A stretch of DNA of 64,000 nucleotides from CAYNHZ01 sp964397445 (GCA_964397445.1 CAYNHZ010000001.1:496001-560000), one strand, 5' to 3'; shown: positions 42,667 through 50,995, counted from the first letter of the stretch. Translations and numbers: made by a program. The notes: generated from the sequence alone by a model not told the origin.

Positions 42667-43488
42667 ATGGATGAATTACAAGCGATTGTCTTAGGATTAA
42701 TACAAGGCCTTACAGAGTTTTTACCGGTAAGTAGCAGTGGCCATTTAACAATAGCAAAAGAGCTTTTCGGAATCGATTCTGACAATCTAAGTTTTGAAGT
42801 TGCTGTTCATACTGCTACAGTACTAAGTACGATAGTGGCTTTCAGAAAGCAGATTTGGGATCTATTGAAAGGACTTTTTAAGTTTCAGTATAATGCTCAG
42901 ACTCAATATATTTTAAAAATAGGAGTCTCTATGATTCCGGTTTTTATAATAGGGATCTTTTTTAAAGACTATGTAGAACATCTCTTTACCACCGGTTTGA
43001 TTTTGGTCGGATCGATGTTGTTATTGACCTCTGTACTTTTGTTCTTGGGAGAGTGGCTCTCAAATAGACAAGCTAAGCTTTCGGGTGAGGGGGCTGAGGC
43101 TGGAAAGGAGGTTGGATATAAGGAGGCTTTTATTATCGGGCTTGCTCAAGCTGTCGCCGTTTTACCCGGTTTGTCCCGTTCTGGATCAACTATTGCTACT
43201 GGACTTATGTGTGGCGTAAAAAAGAGTGCGGTTGCACAATTTTCATTCCTTATGGTACTTATACCGATCCTCGGGGAGGCCTTTCTACAATTAGTAGGGG
43301 GTGATTTCTCAGCAGTCGAGTCGGGTGTATCTACTTTATCTCTTTTACTCGGTTTCCTTGCTGCTTTTATCTCTGGGTTTATTGCTTGTACTTGGATGAT
43401 AAATCTTGTAAAGAGGGCTAAATTGATCTATTTCTCTATCTATTGTGCTGTTGTTGGGATACTTTCAATTGTTCTATCACTGCTTTAA
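42667..43488 (+). CDS. uppP: undecaprenyl-diphosphatase UppP (BacA)
   Basis: Recycles the cell-wall lipid carrier by removing one phosphate from undecaprenyl diphosphate. The 273 residues hold the two active-site patches: QGLTEFLPVSSSGHL (about 14-28) with the Glu and Ser-His, and PGLSRSGST (about 167-175). About eight hydrophobic segments are seen. It starts immediately after the DUF3098 stop. High-level expression gives bacitracin resistance in other bacteria. Confidence 0.95.
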   Translation: MDELQAIVLGLIQGLTEFLPVSSSGHLTIAKELFGIDSDNLSFEVAVHTATVLSTIVAFRKQIWDLLKGLFKFQYNAQTQYILKIGVSMIPVFIIGIFFKDYVEHLFTTGLILVGSMLLLTSVLLFLGEWLSNRQAKLSGEGAEAGKEVGYKEAFIIGLAQAVAVLPGLSRSGSTIATGLMCGVKKSAVAQFSFLMVLIPILGEAFLQLVGGDFSAVESGVSTLSLLLGFLAAFISGFIACTWMINLVKRAKLIYFSIYCAVVGILSIVLSLL

Positions 43489-43497
43489 TTTACCAAT

Positions 43498-44277
43498 ATG
43501 GCCAAAGGCAATTTATATTACTTTGTTTCCGATATCCATCTCGGAGTCGGTACTGCAGATAAAAGGGGGTTGGAAAGAAGATTTCTCTCTTTTTTAAATT
43601 CGTTACCGCAAAATACGAAGTGTTTATATCTCCTTGGTGATATTTTTGATTTCTGGTATGAGTACAAATATGTTATCCCCTCGGGACATACCAGAGTGCT
43701 TGGTAAACTTGCTGAGTTGGTAGACTCTGGATTGGATATATATTTTTTTAACGGCAATCACGATATATGGACCTACAAATATTTTCAGGAAGAGGTGGGA
43801 TTGAAAATACTTGAACAGCCGTATGTAGTTGAATTGGAGGGGAAAACATTTTGTATGGGACACGGTGACGGCCTTGGAAAAGTGGATTTGGGGTTTAGAT
43901 TTTTAAGATATATTTTCCACGGAAGGGTGACTCAAATATTGTTCAGCGCTATCCATCCCCGTTGGGGAATGGCACTCGGATATAATTGGTCTAAACATTC
44001 TCGTCTCGCAAAAACAGGGGAGGGGAAAAACTATCTTTTTAAAGGGGAGGGGGAGCCTATATATAAGTTTGCTGACAAATTCGGGAGGGATTATTTTAAA
44101 TCGAATGGGAAAATGATAGATTACTATATTTTCGGACACTTCCATATACCCACTACAATCGATGTTGCGAGTGGTGGAGTTATGAATATTTTAGGGGAGT
44201 GGATAAATGATTGTGACTTTATTGTTTTTGATGGGGAGACTTTGAAGAGGGACCGAATAGTTGAGGATAATCGTTAG
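43498..44277 (+). CDS. lpxH: UDP-2,3-diacylglucosamine diphosphatase (LpxH type)
   Basis: Calcineurin-like metallophosphatase that makes lipid X in lipid A synthesis. In 259 residues the metal motifs are FVSDIHLGVG (about 9-18), LLGDIFDFWYEY (about 45-56), NGNHD (about 85-89), MGHGDGLG (about 120-127) and GHFHIP (about 218-223). It is on the long side for LpxH, like other Bacteroidetes forms. Its last 59 bases overlap the convergent DUF4294 gene, so the two 3' ends are antisense to each other. Confidence 0.87.
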   Translation: MAKGNLYYFVSDIHLGVGTADKRGLERRFLSFLNSLPQNTKCLYLLGDIFDFWYEYKYVIPSGHTRVLGKLAELVDSGLDIYFFNGNHDIWTYKYFQEEVGLKILEQPYVVELEGKTFCMGHGDGLGKVDLGFRFLRYIFHGRVTQILFSAIHPRWGMALGYNWSKHSRLAKTGEGKNYLFKGEGEPIYKFADKFGRDYFKSNGKMIDYYIFGHFHIPTTIDVASGGVMNILGEWINDCDFIVFDGETLKRDRIVEDNR

Positions 44278-44920
44278 CAGCTCGCTCGACAGGCTCCGGA
44301 GGCCATTTGCCGAAGATAGTGCTATAAACATAGCTAAATTCACCTCTTTGGTACATTTGAACAAGCTCTTCCAAATCTTTATCTTCACCAAATCTGTTAT
44401 ATGGTTTTTTCATATCAGAACCGAAAAGGAGTGCAACTCCTTGCCAGAAACCGGCAGCTGCTCTCCCTTTATAGTTTCTTATGATGTAAAATGAGGTTAG
44501 CCCGGTCTCTCTATCTATCAATCTCAGCAATATTCTCCCCTGTGAATAGGTGAGGTTTTTAAGAGGTTTTTCGAACGTGTCGAAAAGTTCCTCTTGAAAC
44601 GAATCTATAAATCTATCCCTCTCTCTGTTTGTCAATTTGTTACTATCCAAATATTTATTTGCTATATCTATTTTTTCTTTAGCCAATAGTGCGTAAGGGT
44701 ATGTTTTTGCAAAATTGTGTACCAAGCGGTAGTAATCACGCCAAGCCTTCCCTTTCTTTCCCCGTTTTGGTTTGTCAAACTTGTATGCAGGTAAAATATC
44801 ATCCATATAAATAGTATCTTTCCCCTCAATTCGATACCTCATAGCATATCCTTTATTGTCTTGTCCGGATAGGACACAGGTGTATGAGATAAAAAACAGA
44901 ATTAGTAAGACCCTTTTCAT
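44219..44920 (-). CDS. DUF4294 exported protein
   Basis: A 233-residue protein with a signal peptide (about 1-19, ending SGQ). The body matches DUF4294: EGKDTIYMDDILPAYKF (about 34-50), WRDYYRLVHNFAKTYPYALLAKE (about 60-82) and QGRILLRLIDRETGLTSFYIIRNYKG (about 127-152). The family is confined to Bacteroidetes and has no known function; residues after about 190 are weakly conserved. The C-terminal 19 codons overlap the lpxH 3' end. Confidence 0.85.
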   Translation of the reverse strand: MKRVLLILFFISYTCVLSGQDNKGYAMRYRIEGKDTIYMDDILPAYKFDKPKRGKKGKAWRDYYRLVHNFAKTYPYALLAKEKIDIANKYLDSNKLTNRERDRFIDSFQEELFDTFEKPLKNLTYSQGRILLRLIDRETGLTSFYIIRNYKGRAAAGFWQGVALLFGSDMKKPYNRFGEDKDLEELVQMYQRGEFSYVYSTIFGKWPPEPVERAANDYPQLFGPSSKSPHQKQ

Positions 44921-44940
44921 TCTAATGAATATTTGAGGTG

Positions 44941-44948
44941 CAAAGATA
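44941..44948 (-). promoter_or_regulatory. -7 promoter box of the DUF4294 gene (TATCTTTG)
   Basis: Exact minus-strand match, 20 bases before the ATG at 44920. Confidence 0.6.
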
Positions 44949-45018
44949 GTAAATTGGTAAAAATGGTTACTAAATAAGAATAGTTATATTTTTATTTTAT
45001 TATTTCTAAAAATTATTT

Positions 45019-45026
45019 TACATTTG
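45019..45026 (+). promoter_or_regulatory. -7 promoter box of the hypD leader (TACATTTG)
   Basis: Plus-strand TAnnTTTG match followed by C. The expected start point lies near 45031, giving a hypD leader of about 160 bases that contains a short ORF and an inverted repeat. Confidence 0.5.
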
Positions 45027-45033
45027 CTGTGTT

Positions 45034-45108
45034 ATGAAAAAATATGTCTTCATACTAAATATATATCACAAACCAGGTCGTGGTTTGTACTCTTGTATTA
45101 TTTGGTAA
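45034..45108 (+). CDS. possible 24-codon leader ORF upstream of hypD
   Basis: An ATG only 7 bases after the -7 box opens a 24-codon frame (begins MKKYVFILN, ends SCIIW) closing with TAA at 45106-45108, 84 bases before hypD. It spans the 8-bp inverted repeat. Whether it is translated is unknown; it could be a leader peptide of an attenuation device or a chance frame. There is no run of proline codons. Confidence 0.25.
   Translation: MKKYVFILNIYHKPGRGLYSCIIW
45068..45088 (+). repeat. 8-bp perfect inverted repeat in the hypD leader
   Basis: ACAAACCA / TGGTTTGT with loop GGTCG. It can form an RNA hairpin or serve as a dimeric repressor site. No T run follows, so it is not a standard terminator. 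Apart from the features listed, the 272-base gap 44921-45192 shows no gene. Confidence 0.55.
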
Positions 45109-45192
45109 TCAATATATTATAGTCTTATTATTTTGGCGAATCAAGTTGTTAGGACTCTGTCGCCTATTTATTTTATCTATAAAAAAAATATT

Positions 45193-47622
45193 ATGAATGA
45201 AAGAATAGCAAGGTTACGCAAAGAATCAATAGAAACTGAACCATCGTTAACAATTGAGAGGGCTCTGATAGAGACAGCATTTTATAAGAAAAATGAGGGG
45301 AAATACCCTATTCCCATCCTCCGTGCAATGAATTTTTATGAGTTGTGCAAAAAGAAGAAAATTTATATCGGTAATGATGAACTTATTGTAGGTGAGAGGG
45401 GGCCAAAGCCAAAGGCGGTTGCTACATTCCCTGAATTGACCTGCCATACAGTAGAAGATTTTGAGGTCCTTAGAAGTAGGGAACTTCAAAGATATCAGAT
45501 TAGTGATAGAGATATAAAACGTTATGAAGAAGAGGTGATCCCATATTGGAAAGGGAAAACACAGAGGGAGAGGATTTTTAATCATGTTCCTCAATCTTGG
45601 AAAGTGTTATACGAGACCGGTGTGTTTACAGAGTTTATGGAGCAAAGGGCTCCCGGTCACACCGCATTGGACGGAAAAATGTACCGAATGGGAATGAATG
45701 ATTTTAAAGAGGAGATAGCTCAAGAGCTTTCAAAGCTCGATTTTCTTAACGATCCCGAGGCTACTGATAAACAGGATGAGTTGAGGGCTATGTCTATTTC
45801 TTGTGATGCGATTATATTACTTGGTGAAAGACACGCTCAAGAGGCAAGAAAACAGATAGGTAGATTGGAGAAGTTTTTGTCAGGAGATGGTGGAACAGTT
45901 GATATTGTTGCAAAAGAGGGAGAGAAACTCGGCGATACCATAAAGAGGAGAATAGGGGAGCTTCGCCAGATAGCCTATGTTTGCAGTAGAGTTCCTGCAA
46001 ATGCTCCGCAAACTTTCTGGGAGGCTATTCAGATGTATTGGTTTTGCCATTTGGGCACAATCTTAGAGTTAAACGGATGGGATGCAATGAATCCCGGTCA
46101 CTTAGATCAACACCTTGCCCCTTTCTATCAAAAAGAGTTGGACAATGGAACATTGACTCGTGATCAGGCAAAAGAGTTGATCTCTTGCTTCTGGATAAAA
46201 GTCAATAATCAGCCTGCACCTCCAAAGGTGGGTATAACAGCAAAAGAGAGTGGAACTTATAATGATTTTACAAATATCAATATAGCAGGGGTAAAACCTG
46301 ATGGGACCTCAGGTGAGAGTGAAGTATCTTATATATTATTAGAGGTGCTTGGAGAGTTACACATTCTTCAACCCGGATGTTCTGTTCATATAGCGGAGGT
46401 TACTTCCGATAAGTTTTTGAAGGCGGCTTGTAAAACTATAAGATTGGGCTATGGCTACCCATCTGTATTTAATCCGGATACTTATATTAAAGAGATGGTA
46501 AGACAAGGTAAATCTTTACAAGATGCTCGAGAAGGGGGGTGTAGCGGATGTATTGAGGTTGGAGCTTTTGGCAAAGAGGCCTATCTCTTGACAGGGTATC
46601 TTAATGTGCCAAAAATCCTAGAAGTTACCTTAAACAACGGTGTAGATCCTGTTACAAAAAAGAAGGTGAGTATTGAGACAGGAGATCCTAGAACATTTGA
46701 GTCATACAACGATCTTTACGAGGCATTCTTAAAACAATTGAACTATATTGTTCTTCAAAAGGTTATGGTAAGCAACTATATTGATAGGATGTTTTCAAAA
46801 TATGCGCCAGCTACATTCCTTTCAGTATTGATAGAAGATTGTATTAAAAAGGGTAGAGACTATTATGATAAGGGACCGAGATATAATACGAATTATATCC
46901 AATGTACAGGACTTGGGACTGTAACAGACTCTTTATCAGTACTCAAGAAACACGTTTTTGAGGATAATAAGTTTTCTATGGATAAGATATTGAAGATGGT
47001 TGCCAATAATTTTAAAGGGGATGAGATCAATAGACAATTTATTATCAATCATACTCCTTTTTTTGGAAACGACAATCAATATGCAGATGAGATAGCCGTA
47101 ACCGTTTATAATGACCTTTTTAAAGCAATAGACGGTAGACCGAACATTAAAGGCTCTTGTTTTAGAATGAATATGCTTTCAACCACTTGCCACGTCTATT
47201 TTGGTAAGGTTATGGGGGCAACTCCAAATGGAAGATTAGCTTCTCGGGCGATTTCGGACGGAACATCTCCATCTCAAGGATACGATACTCACGGCCCTAC
47301 ATCTGTAATTAAATCACTCGGCAAGCTTGATCAAACATTGTCGGGAGGGACTTTGCTCAATCAAAGATTTATCCCTCAATTGTTGAAGAAAGATGCTGAT
47401 ATTGAGAAATTAGGACTACTTATTCGCTCTTATTTTAAACTTGGAGGACACCATATTCAATTTAATATCGTTGATACCCCCACATTGAGAGCTGCTCAAA
47501 AACATCCAGAAGATTTTAAAGATTTAATGGTTAGAATGGCTGGTTATAGTGACTATTTCAATGATATGAATCTTGACTATCAAGAGGAAATTATCGAGAG
47601 GACACAGAATGCAAGTTTTTGA
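45193..47622 (+). CDS. hypD: glycyl-radical enzyme, trans-4-hydroxy-L-proline dehydratase (HypD) type
   Basis: An 809-residue glycyl-radical enzyme starting at the ATG at 45193 (a frame 20 codons longer lacks support). The radical site is the Gly in RMAGYSD near residue 785. The catalytic Cys-x-Glu is in GGCSGCIEVGAFGKEAYLLTGY (parts at about 455-476). RAPGHTALDG (about 154-163) carries the His, and LNGWDAMNPGHLD the Asp, expected of hydroxyproline dehydratase. These residues and the flanking pattern YLNVPKILEVTLNNG agree with HypD as I remember it rather than with pyruvate formate-lyase or choline lyase. HypD turns trans-4-hydroxy-L-proline into pyrroline-5-carboxylate, which ProC reduces to proline; proC is not nearby. 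The activase gene overlaps its end. Confidence 0.82.
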   Translation: MNERIARLRKESIETEPSLTIERALIETAFYKKNEGKYPIPILRAMNFYELCKKKKIYIGNDELIVGERGPKPKAVATFPELTCHTVEDFEVLRSRELQRYQISDRDIKRYEEEVIPYWKGKTQRERIFNHVPQSWKVLYETGVFTEFMEQRAPGHTALDGKMYRMGMNDFKEEIAQELSKLDFLNDPEATDKQDELRAMSISCDAIILLGERHAQEARKQIGRLEKFLSGDGGTVDIVAKEGEKLGDTIKRRIGELRQIAYVCSRVPANAPQTFWEAIQMYWFCHLGTILELNGWDAMNPGHLDQHLAPFYQKELDNGTLTRDQAKELISCFWIKVNNQPAPPKVGITAKESGTYNDFTNINIAGVKPDGTSGESEVSYILLEVLGELHILQPGCSVHIAEVTSDKFLKAACKTIRLGYGYPSVFNPDTYIKEMVRQGKSLQDAREGGCSGCIEVGAFGKEAYLLTGYLNVPKILEVTLNNGVDPVTKKKVSIETGDPRTFESYNDLYEAFLKQLNYIVLQKVMVSNYIDRMFSKYAPATFLSVLIEDCIKKGRDYYDKGPRYNTNYIQCTGLGTVTDSLSVLKKHVFEDNKFSMDKILKMVANNFKGDEINRQFIINHTPFFGNDNQYADEIAVTVYNDLFKAIDGRPNIKGSCFRMNMLSTTCHVYFGKVMGATPNGRLASRAISDGTSPSQGYDTHGPTSVIKSLGKLDQTLSGGTLLNQRFIPQLLKKDADIEKLGLLIRSYFKLGGHHIQFNIVDTPTLRAAQKHPEDFKDLMVRMAGYSDYFNDMNLDYQEEIIERTQNASF

Positions 47623-48538
47623 TATAAAGAGGTATTCAATAAATGACGGACCAGGGATAAGGATAACCATTTTCACAAAAGGGTGTCCTTTATCCTGTGT
47701 CTGGTGTCACAACCCTGAAGGGATCTCCCCGAAGCAAACTAAGTTATATACCGTTAATAGGTGTATTGCGTGTAAACTTTGCATCAAGGCTTGTCCTATG
47801 GGTGCTCTCAAATCTGTTAAGGGTAAAGGGGTGGTTACAGATACCAAAAAATGCATATTATGCGGAAAGTGTGCGGAGGTGTGCCCTTCAAAGGCAATGG
47901 AGATGGCATCAAGATCTTATACTACAGAGGAGTTGATGGTGGAGATAGAGAAAGAGAGAATTTTTTTCCAATCATCCGGAGGAGGTGTTACCATTTGTGG
48001 TGGTGAACCGTTGTTTCAAGGCGATGGGTTGTTTCCACTCCTTGATGAGTGTGGAAGGAGGGGAATTCACAGAGTTGTAGATACAACACTGTTTGCCAAT
48101 CCAGAATTGGTGTTGGAGGTAGCAAAACGGTCGGAAATGTTTCTAGTGGATCTTAAAGTGATGGATAAGGAGTCGCACAAAAAATATTGTGGGGTGGATA
48201 ATACAATTATTCTCAATAATATCAGATTGTTAGCAGATAACAGTATTCCATTTATCATAAGGATACCTATCATATCCGGAGTTAATTGTGATGATGAGAA
48301 TATAATTGCTTCTGCAAAATTTCTCTCATCTTTAGGGATTAATCGTTTTGTTTCGGGTAAAGTTTTTTCGGGCCCCTTAGTTGAATTGTTGCCATATCAC
48401 GATATAGCTGTTGGTAAACATAGTAGATTAGGGACGATATATAACTCGAAGAATATAACTATGAATGTCCCTACCCAAGATCAAATTGATCATATTACAA
48501 GTGTTTTTAAAGATCATAATATTGAGGTTGGAAAGTAG
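47609..48538 (+). CDS. glycyl-radical enzyme activating protein (radical SAM)
   Basis: A 309-residue radical-SAM activase that installs the glycyl radical in the preceding HypD-like enzyme. The SAM cluster motif is CPLSCVWC (CxxxCxxC, about 27-34). An inserted ferredoxin-like domain with two 4Fe-4S sets follows: CIACKLCIKACP (about 51-62) and CILCGKCAEVCP (about 81-92). The glycine motif GGGVTICGGEPL is at about 128-139. ATG at 47609 overlaps the hypD stop by 14 bases, so the two are translationally coupled; the longer frame to 47573 lies inside hypD. The next 238 bases hold the rplP promoter and leader. Confidence 0.93.
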   Translation: MQVFDIKRYSINDGPGIRITIFTKGCPLSCVWCHNPEGISPKQTKLYTVNRCIACKLCIKACPMGALKSVKGKGVVTDTKKCILCGKCAEVCPSKAMEMASRSYTTEELMVEIEKERIFFQSSGGGVTICGGEPLFQGDGLFPLLDECGRRGIHRVVDTTLFANPELVLEVAKRSEMFLVDLKVMDKESHKKYCGVDNTIILNNIRLLADNSIPFIIRIPIISGVNCDDENIIASAKFLSSLGINRFVSGKVFSGPLVELLPYHDIAVGKHSRLGTIYNSKNITMNVPTQDQIDHITSVFKDHNIEVGK

Positions 48539-48657
48539 TTTCTCTTTGTCGAAAACATATGTTGACAAAAAAATTGCATCTTTATAACTTATTGAAAACA
48601 TTCATTTTGACTATCTGATTTGTCGGTCAAAAAAAATGAAAAAATATTTAAAAAAAT

Positions 48658-48687
48658 TTTGTATTTAAATAATTTGTAATATCTTTG
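48658..48687 (+). promoter_or_regulatory. -33/-7 promoter of the ribosomal-protein operon
   Basis: -33 TTTG (48658-48661), 18-base spacer, -7 TATCTTTG (48680-48687) followed by CAAC. It lies about 90 bases before rplP and is the only good promoter seen before the 20-gene run that follows. Confidence 0.72.
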
Positions 48688-48695
48688 CAACCCGT

Positions 48696-48728
48696 CTTAA
48701 AAGGGCATATTGTGCCCAACTATTTAAG
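48696..48728 (+). promoter_or_regulatory. leader hairpin of the rplP operon
   Basis: Two stacked stems, CTTAAA / TTTAAG and GGGCA / TGCCC (loop TATTG), with a small internal loop. It begins a few bases after the expected transcription start. No T run follows. It may be a site for autoregulation by a ribosomal protein, or just a stabilising 5' structure. Confidence 0.45.
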
Positions 48729-48776
48729 AATTAGGGAGTTAATTAATTTGTATTATAGTTAAAACTGTATAAAACA

Positions 48777-49199
48777 ATGTTACAACCAAAGAAAACAAAG
48801 TTTAGAAGGCAGCAAAAGGGTCGTATGAAAGGGAATGCCCATAGAGGTACTGAACTTTCTTTCGGTTCTTTCGGGATTAAGACTATGGAGTCTTGCTGGC
48901 TCACAGGTCAACAGATTGAGGCTGCACGTCAGGCTGTAGTTCGTTACATGAAACGTGAAGGAAAGATTTGGATTCGCGTTTTCCCTGACAAACCTTTTAC
49001 AAAAAAACCTGCCGAAGTCCGTATGGGTAAAGGTAAGGGTAATCCTGAGGGATTCGTAGCGCCTATCACGCCCGGCCGTATGCTGATAGAGGCAGAAGGA
49101 GTTCCATTTGAAATAGCTAAAGAGGCGTTGCGTCTTGGAGCTCAAAAACTACCTGTGACTACCAAGTTTGTAGTACGTAGAGATTATGTTGAACAATAA
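48777..49199 (+). CDS. rplP: ribosomal protein L16
   Basis: Large-subunit protein at the tRNA/A-site side of the peptidyl-transferase region, 140 residues. Typical start MLQPKKTKFRRQQKGRMKG and the conserved VFPDKPFTKKPAEVRMGKGKG (parts, about 63-83) are seen. It is the first gene of the run; in most bacteria rpsC comes directly before it, but here the hypD activase gene does. Confidence 0.98.
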   Translation: MLQPKKTKFRRQQKGRMKGNAHRGTELSFGSFGIKTMESCWLTGQQIEAARQAVVRYMKREGKIWIRVFPDKPFTKKPAEVRMGKGKGNPEGFVAPITPGRMLIEAEGVPFEIAKEALRLGAQKLPVTTKFVVRRDYVEQ

Positions 49200-49216
49200 T
49201 TTAACGGAGGAATAAT

Positions 49217-49420
49217 ATGAAGATTATTGAAATTCGCGAGATGGCAGTTAAAGACCTGCGTGAACGTGTTGAAGTAGAGAAGGCCAATTTGGTTCAAATG
49301 AAGATGAACCATGCAATTTCTCCAATGGATGACACCTCAAAGATTAATAAAGCAAAAAAGGATATAGCTCGTATGCTTACAGTATTGGGCGAAGCTGAAA
49401 AAACCACAACTAAAAAGTAG
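49217..49420 (+). CDS. rpmC: ribosomal protein L29
   Basis: A 67-residue two-helix protein at the polypeptide exit site, near the trigger-factor and SRP docking point. The C-terminal K.(K)DIARMLTVL pattern is typical. A clear GGAGG lies 6 bases before the ATG, uncommon in a phylum that mostly ignores Shine-Dalgarno sequences. Confidence 0.96.
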   Translation: MKIIEIREMAVKDLRERVEVEKANLVQMKMNHAISPMDDTSKINKAKKDIARMLTVLGEAEKTTTKK

Positions 49421-49423
49421 TTT

Positions 49424-49678
49424 ATGGAAAGAAATTTACGCAAAGAAAGAACAGGGATTGTGGTAAGCAATAAGATGGAAAAATCCATAGTTGTTGCGGT
49501 TAAGAGGAAAGTAAAACACCCTATTTACGGTAAATTCGTAAATAAAACCACGAAACTTGTCGCTCACGATGATAAAAATGTGTGCGATGAGGGTGATAAA
49601 GTCCGCATTATGGAGACTCGTCCTTTGAGTAAGACAAAATGCTGGAGATTAGTAGAAATCGTAGAAAAAGTTAAATAG
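49424..49678 (+). CDS. rpsQ: ribosomal protein S17
   Basis: An 84-residue OB-fold protein binding 16S rRNA early in assembly. Patterns RKERTGIVVSNKMEKSIVV and HPIYGKFVNKTTKLVAHD are diagnostic. Starts 3 bases after rpmC. Confidence 0.97.
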   Translation: MERNLRKERTGIVVSNKMEKSIVVAVKRKVKHPIYGKFVNKTTKLVAHDDKNVCDEGDKVRIMETRPLSKTKCWRLVEIVEKVK

Positions 49679-49681
49679 GCT

Positions 49682-50047
49682 ATGATACAACAAGAATCAC
49701 GTTTATTAGTGGCTGACAACAGCGGTGCAAAAGAGGTTCTTTGCATCCGAGTTTTGGGTGGAACCCGCCGCCGTTATGCCGGAGTAGGTGACAAAATAGT
49801 TGTTGCCGTAAAAAGTGCCATACCAGGAGGTGAGGCGAAGAAAGGATCGGTATCGAAAGCTGTTATTGTTCGTACCAAAAAAGAAATTCGTCGTGCCGAC
49901 GGTTCTTATATACGTTTTGATGACAATGCTTGCGTACTATTGAACAACCAAGGCGAAGTTCGCGGAACCCGTATTTTCGGTCCCGTAGCCAGAGAGTTGC
50001 GCGATAATTATATGAAGATAGTTTCTTTAGCACCTGAGGTATTATAA
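49682..50047 (+). CDS. rplN: ribosomal protein L14
   Basis: A 121-residue beta-barrel protein at the subunit interface, also the docking site of RsfS. Start MIQQESRLLVADNSGAKE and the GTRIFGPVARELR C-terminal region are standard. Starts 3 bases after rpsQ. Confidence 0.98.
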   Translation: MIQQESRLLVADNSGAKEVLCIRVLGGTRRRYAGVGDKIVVAVKSAIPGGEAKKGSVSKAVIVRTKKEIRRADGSYIRFDDNACVLLNNQGEVRGTRIFGPVARELRDNYMKIVSLAPEVL

Positions 50048-50064
50048 TAATAAGGAGTACAGAT

Positions 50065-50388
50065 ATGAATAATAAATTACATATTAAAAAAGGTGATATG
50101 GTTTATGTTAACGCAGGTGACGATAAGGGTAAAACCGGAAAAGTCCTTGAGGTTATCATAAAAGATGATCGCGCCATCGTTGAAGGTATCAATATGGTGA
50201 GCAAACATACTAAACCTAATTCAAAACATCCGCAAGGAGGAATTATTAAACAAGAAGCCGGAGTTCACGTTTCAAATCTTCAGGTAGTTGACCCTTCAAA
50301 GGGTGGTCCAACAAAAATTGGGCGTCGTATCGGAAGCAAAGGGAAACTTGTACGTTATGCTAAAAAATCAGGTGAGGAGATTAAGTAA
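50065..50388 (+). CDS. rplX: ribosomal protein L24
   Basis: A 107-residue KOW-domain protein that starts 50S assembly (KKGDMVYVNAGDDKGKTGKV, about 8-27). Preceded by AAGGAG. Its stop and the rplE start share a base (TAATG). Confidence 0.97.
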   Translation: MNNKLHIKKGDMVYVNAGDDKGKTGKVLEVIIKDDRAIVEGINMVSKHTKPNSKHPQGGIIKQEAGVHVSNLQVVDPSKGGPTKIGRRIGSKGKLVRYAKKSGEEIK

Positions 50389-50987
50389 TGGCAAAGAAAG
50401 CTGAAGCAAAAAATGAAGTTCAAGTTAGCTTGAAAGGATATGTTCCTAATCTTCAGAAGAAATACAAAGAAGAGATCGTTGCTAAATTGATGAAGGATTT
50501 TGGTTACAAAACTGTAATGCAAGTTCCTAAATTGTTAAAAATAACAGTTAATCAAGGTGTTGGTTCTGCAACAGGTGATAAGAAGTTAGTAGAGGTTGCT
50601 CAACAAGAGCTTACCACTATCTCAGGTCAAAAAGCCATCACTACATTTTCAAAGAAAGATATTTCAAACTTCAAACTCCGTAAAGGGATGCCTATCGGTG
50701 TTAAAGTTACTCTTCGTTCTACAAAAATGTATGAGTTTTTAGAGAGACTGATTGCAGTATCTTTACCTCGTATCAGAGATTTTAATGGTATTAACGAAAA
50801 ATTTGACGGAAAAGGTAATTACACCCTTGGTATTAAAGAACAAATTATTTTTCCTGAGATAGATATTGATAAGATTACTAAGGTTCTCGGAATGGAGATC
50901 ACTTTCGTAACATCAGCTGAGAAAGACGAAGAAGCATTGGCTCTTCTCCGTGAATTTGGATTGCCTTTTAAAAATAAGAAACAATAA
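50388..50987 (+). CDS. rplE: ribosomal protein L5
   Basis: Binds 5S rRNA in the central protuberance. It has 199 residues, about 15 longer than the usual protein because of a charged N-terminal addition (AKKAEAKNEVQVS). Core patterns: Y(K)EEIVAKLMKDFGYK, ITVNQGVGSA, LRKGMPIGVKVTLR and RDFNGI. Confidence 0.97.
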   Translation: MAKKAEAKNEVQVSLKGYVPNLQKKYKEEIVAKLMKDFGYKTVMQVPKLLKITVNQGVGSATGDKKLVEVAQQELTTISGQKAITTFSKKDISNFKLRKGMPIGVKVTLRSTKMYEFLERLIAVSLPRIRDFNGINEKFDGKGNYTLGIKEQIIFPEIDIDKITKVLGMEITFVTSAEKDEEALALLREFGLPFKNKKQ

Positions 50988-50995
50988 ATTAATAT

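Noticed and set aside
45068..45088. Intrinsic terminator in the hypD leader
   Set aside because: The 8-bp hairpin is not followed by a T run, so it was kept as an inverted repeat of unknown role.
47573..47608. Longer N terminus for the glycyl-radical activase
   Set aside because: The extra 12 codons lie inside hypD and do not match activase starts; the ATG at 47609 gives the typical MQVFDIKRYSINDGPG beginning.
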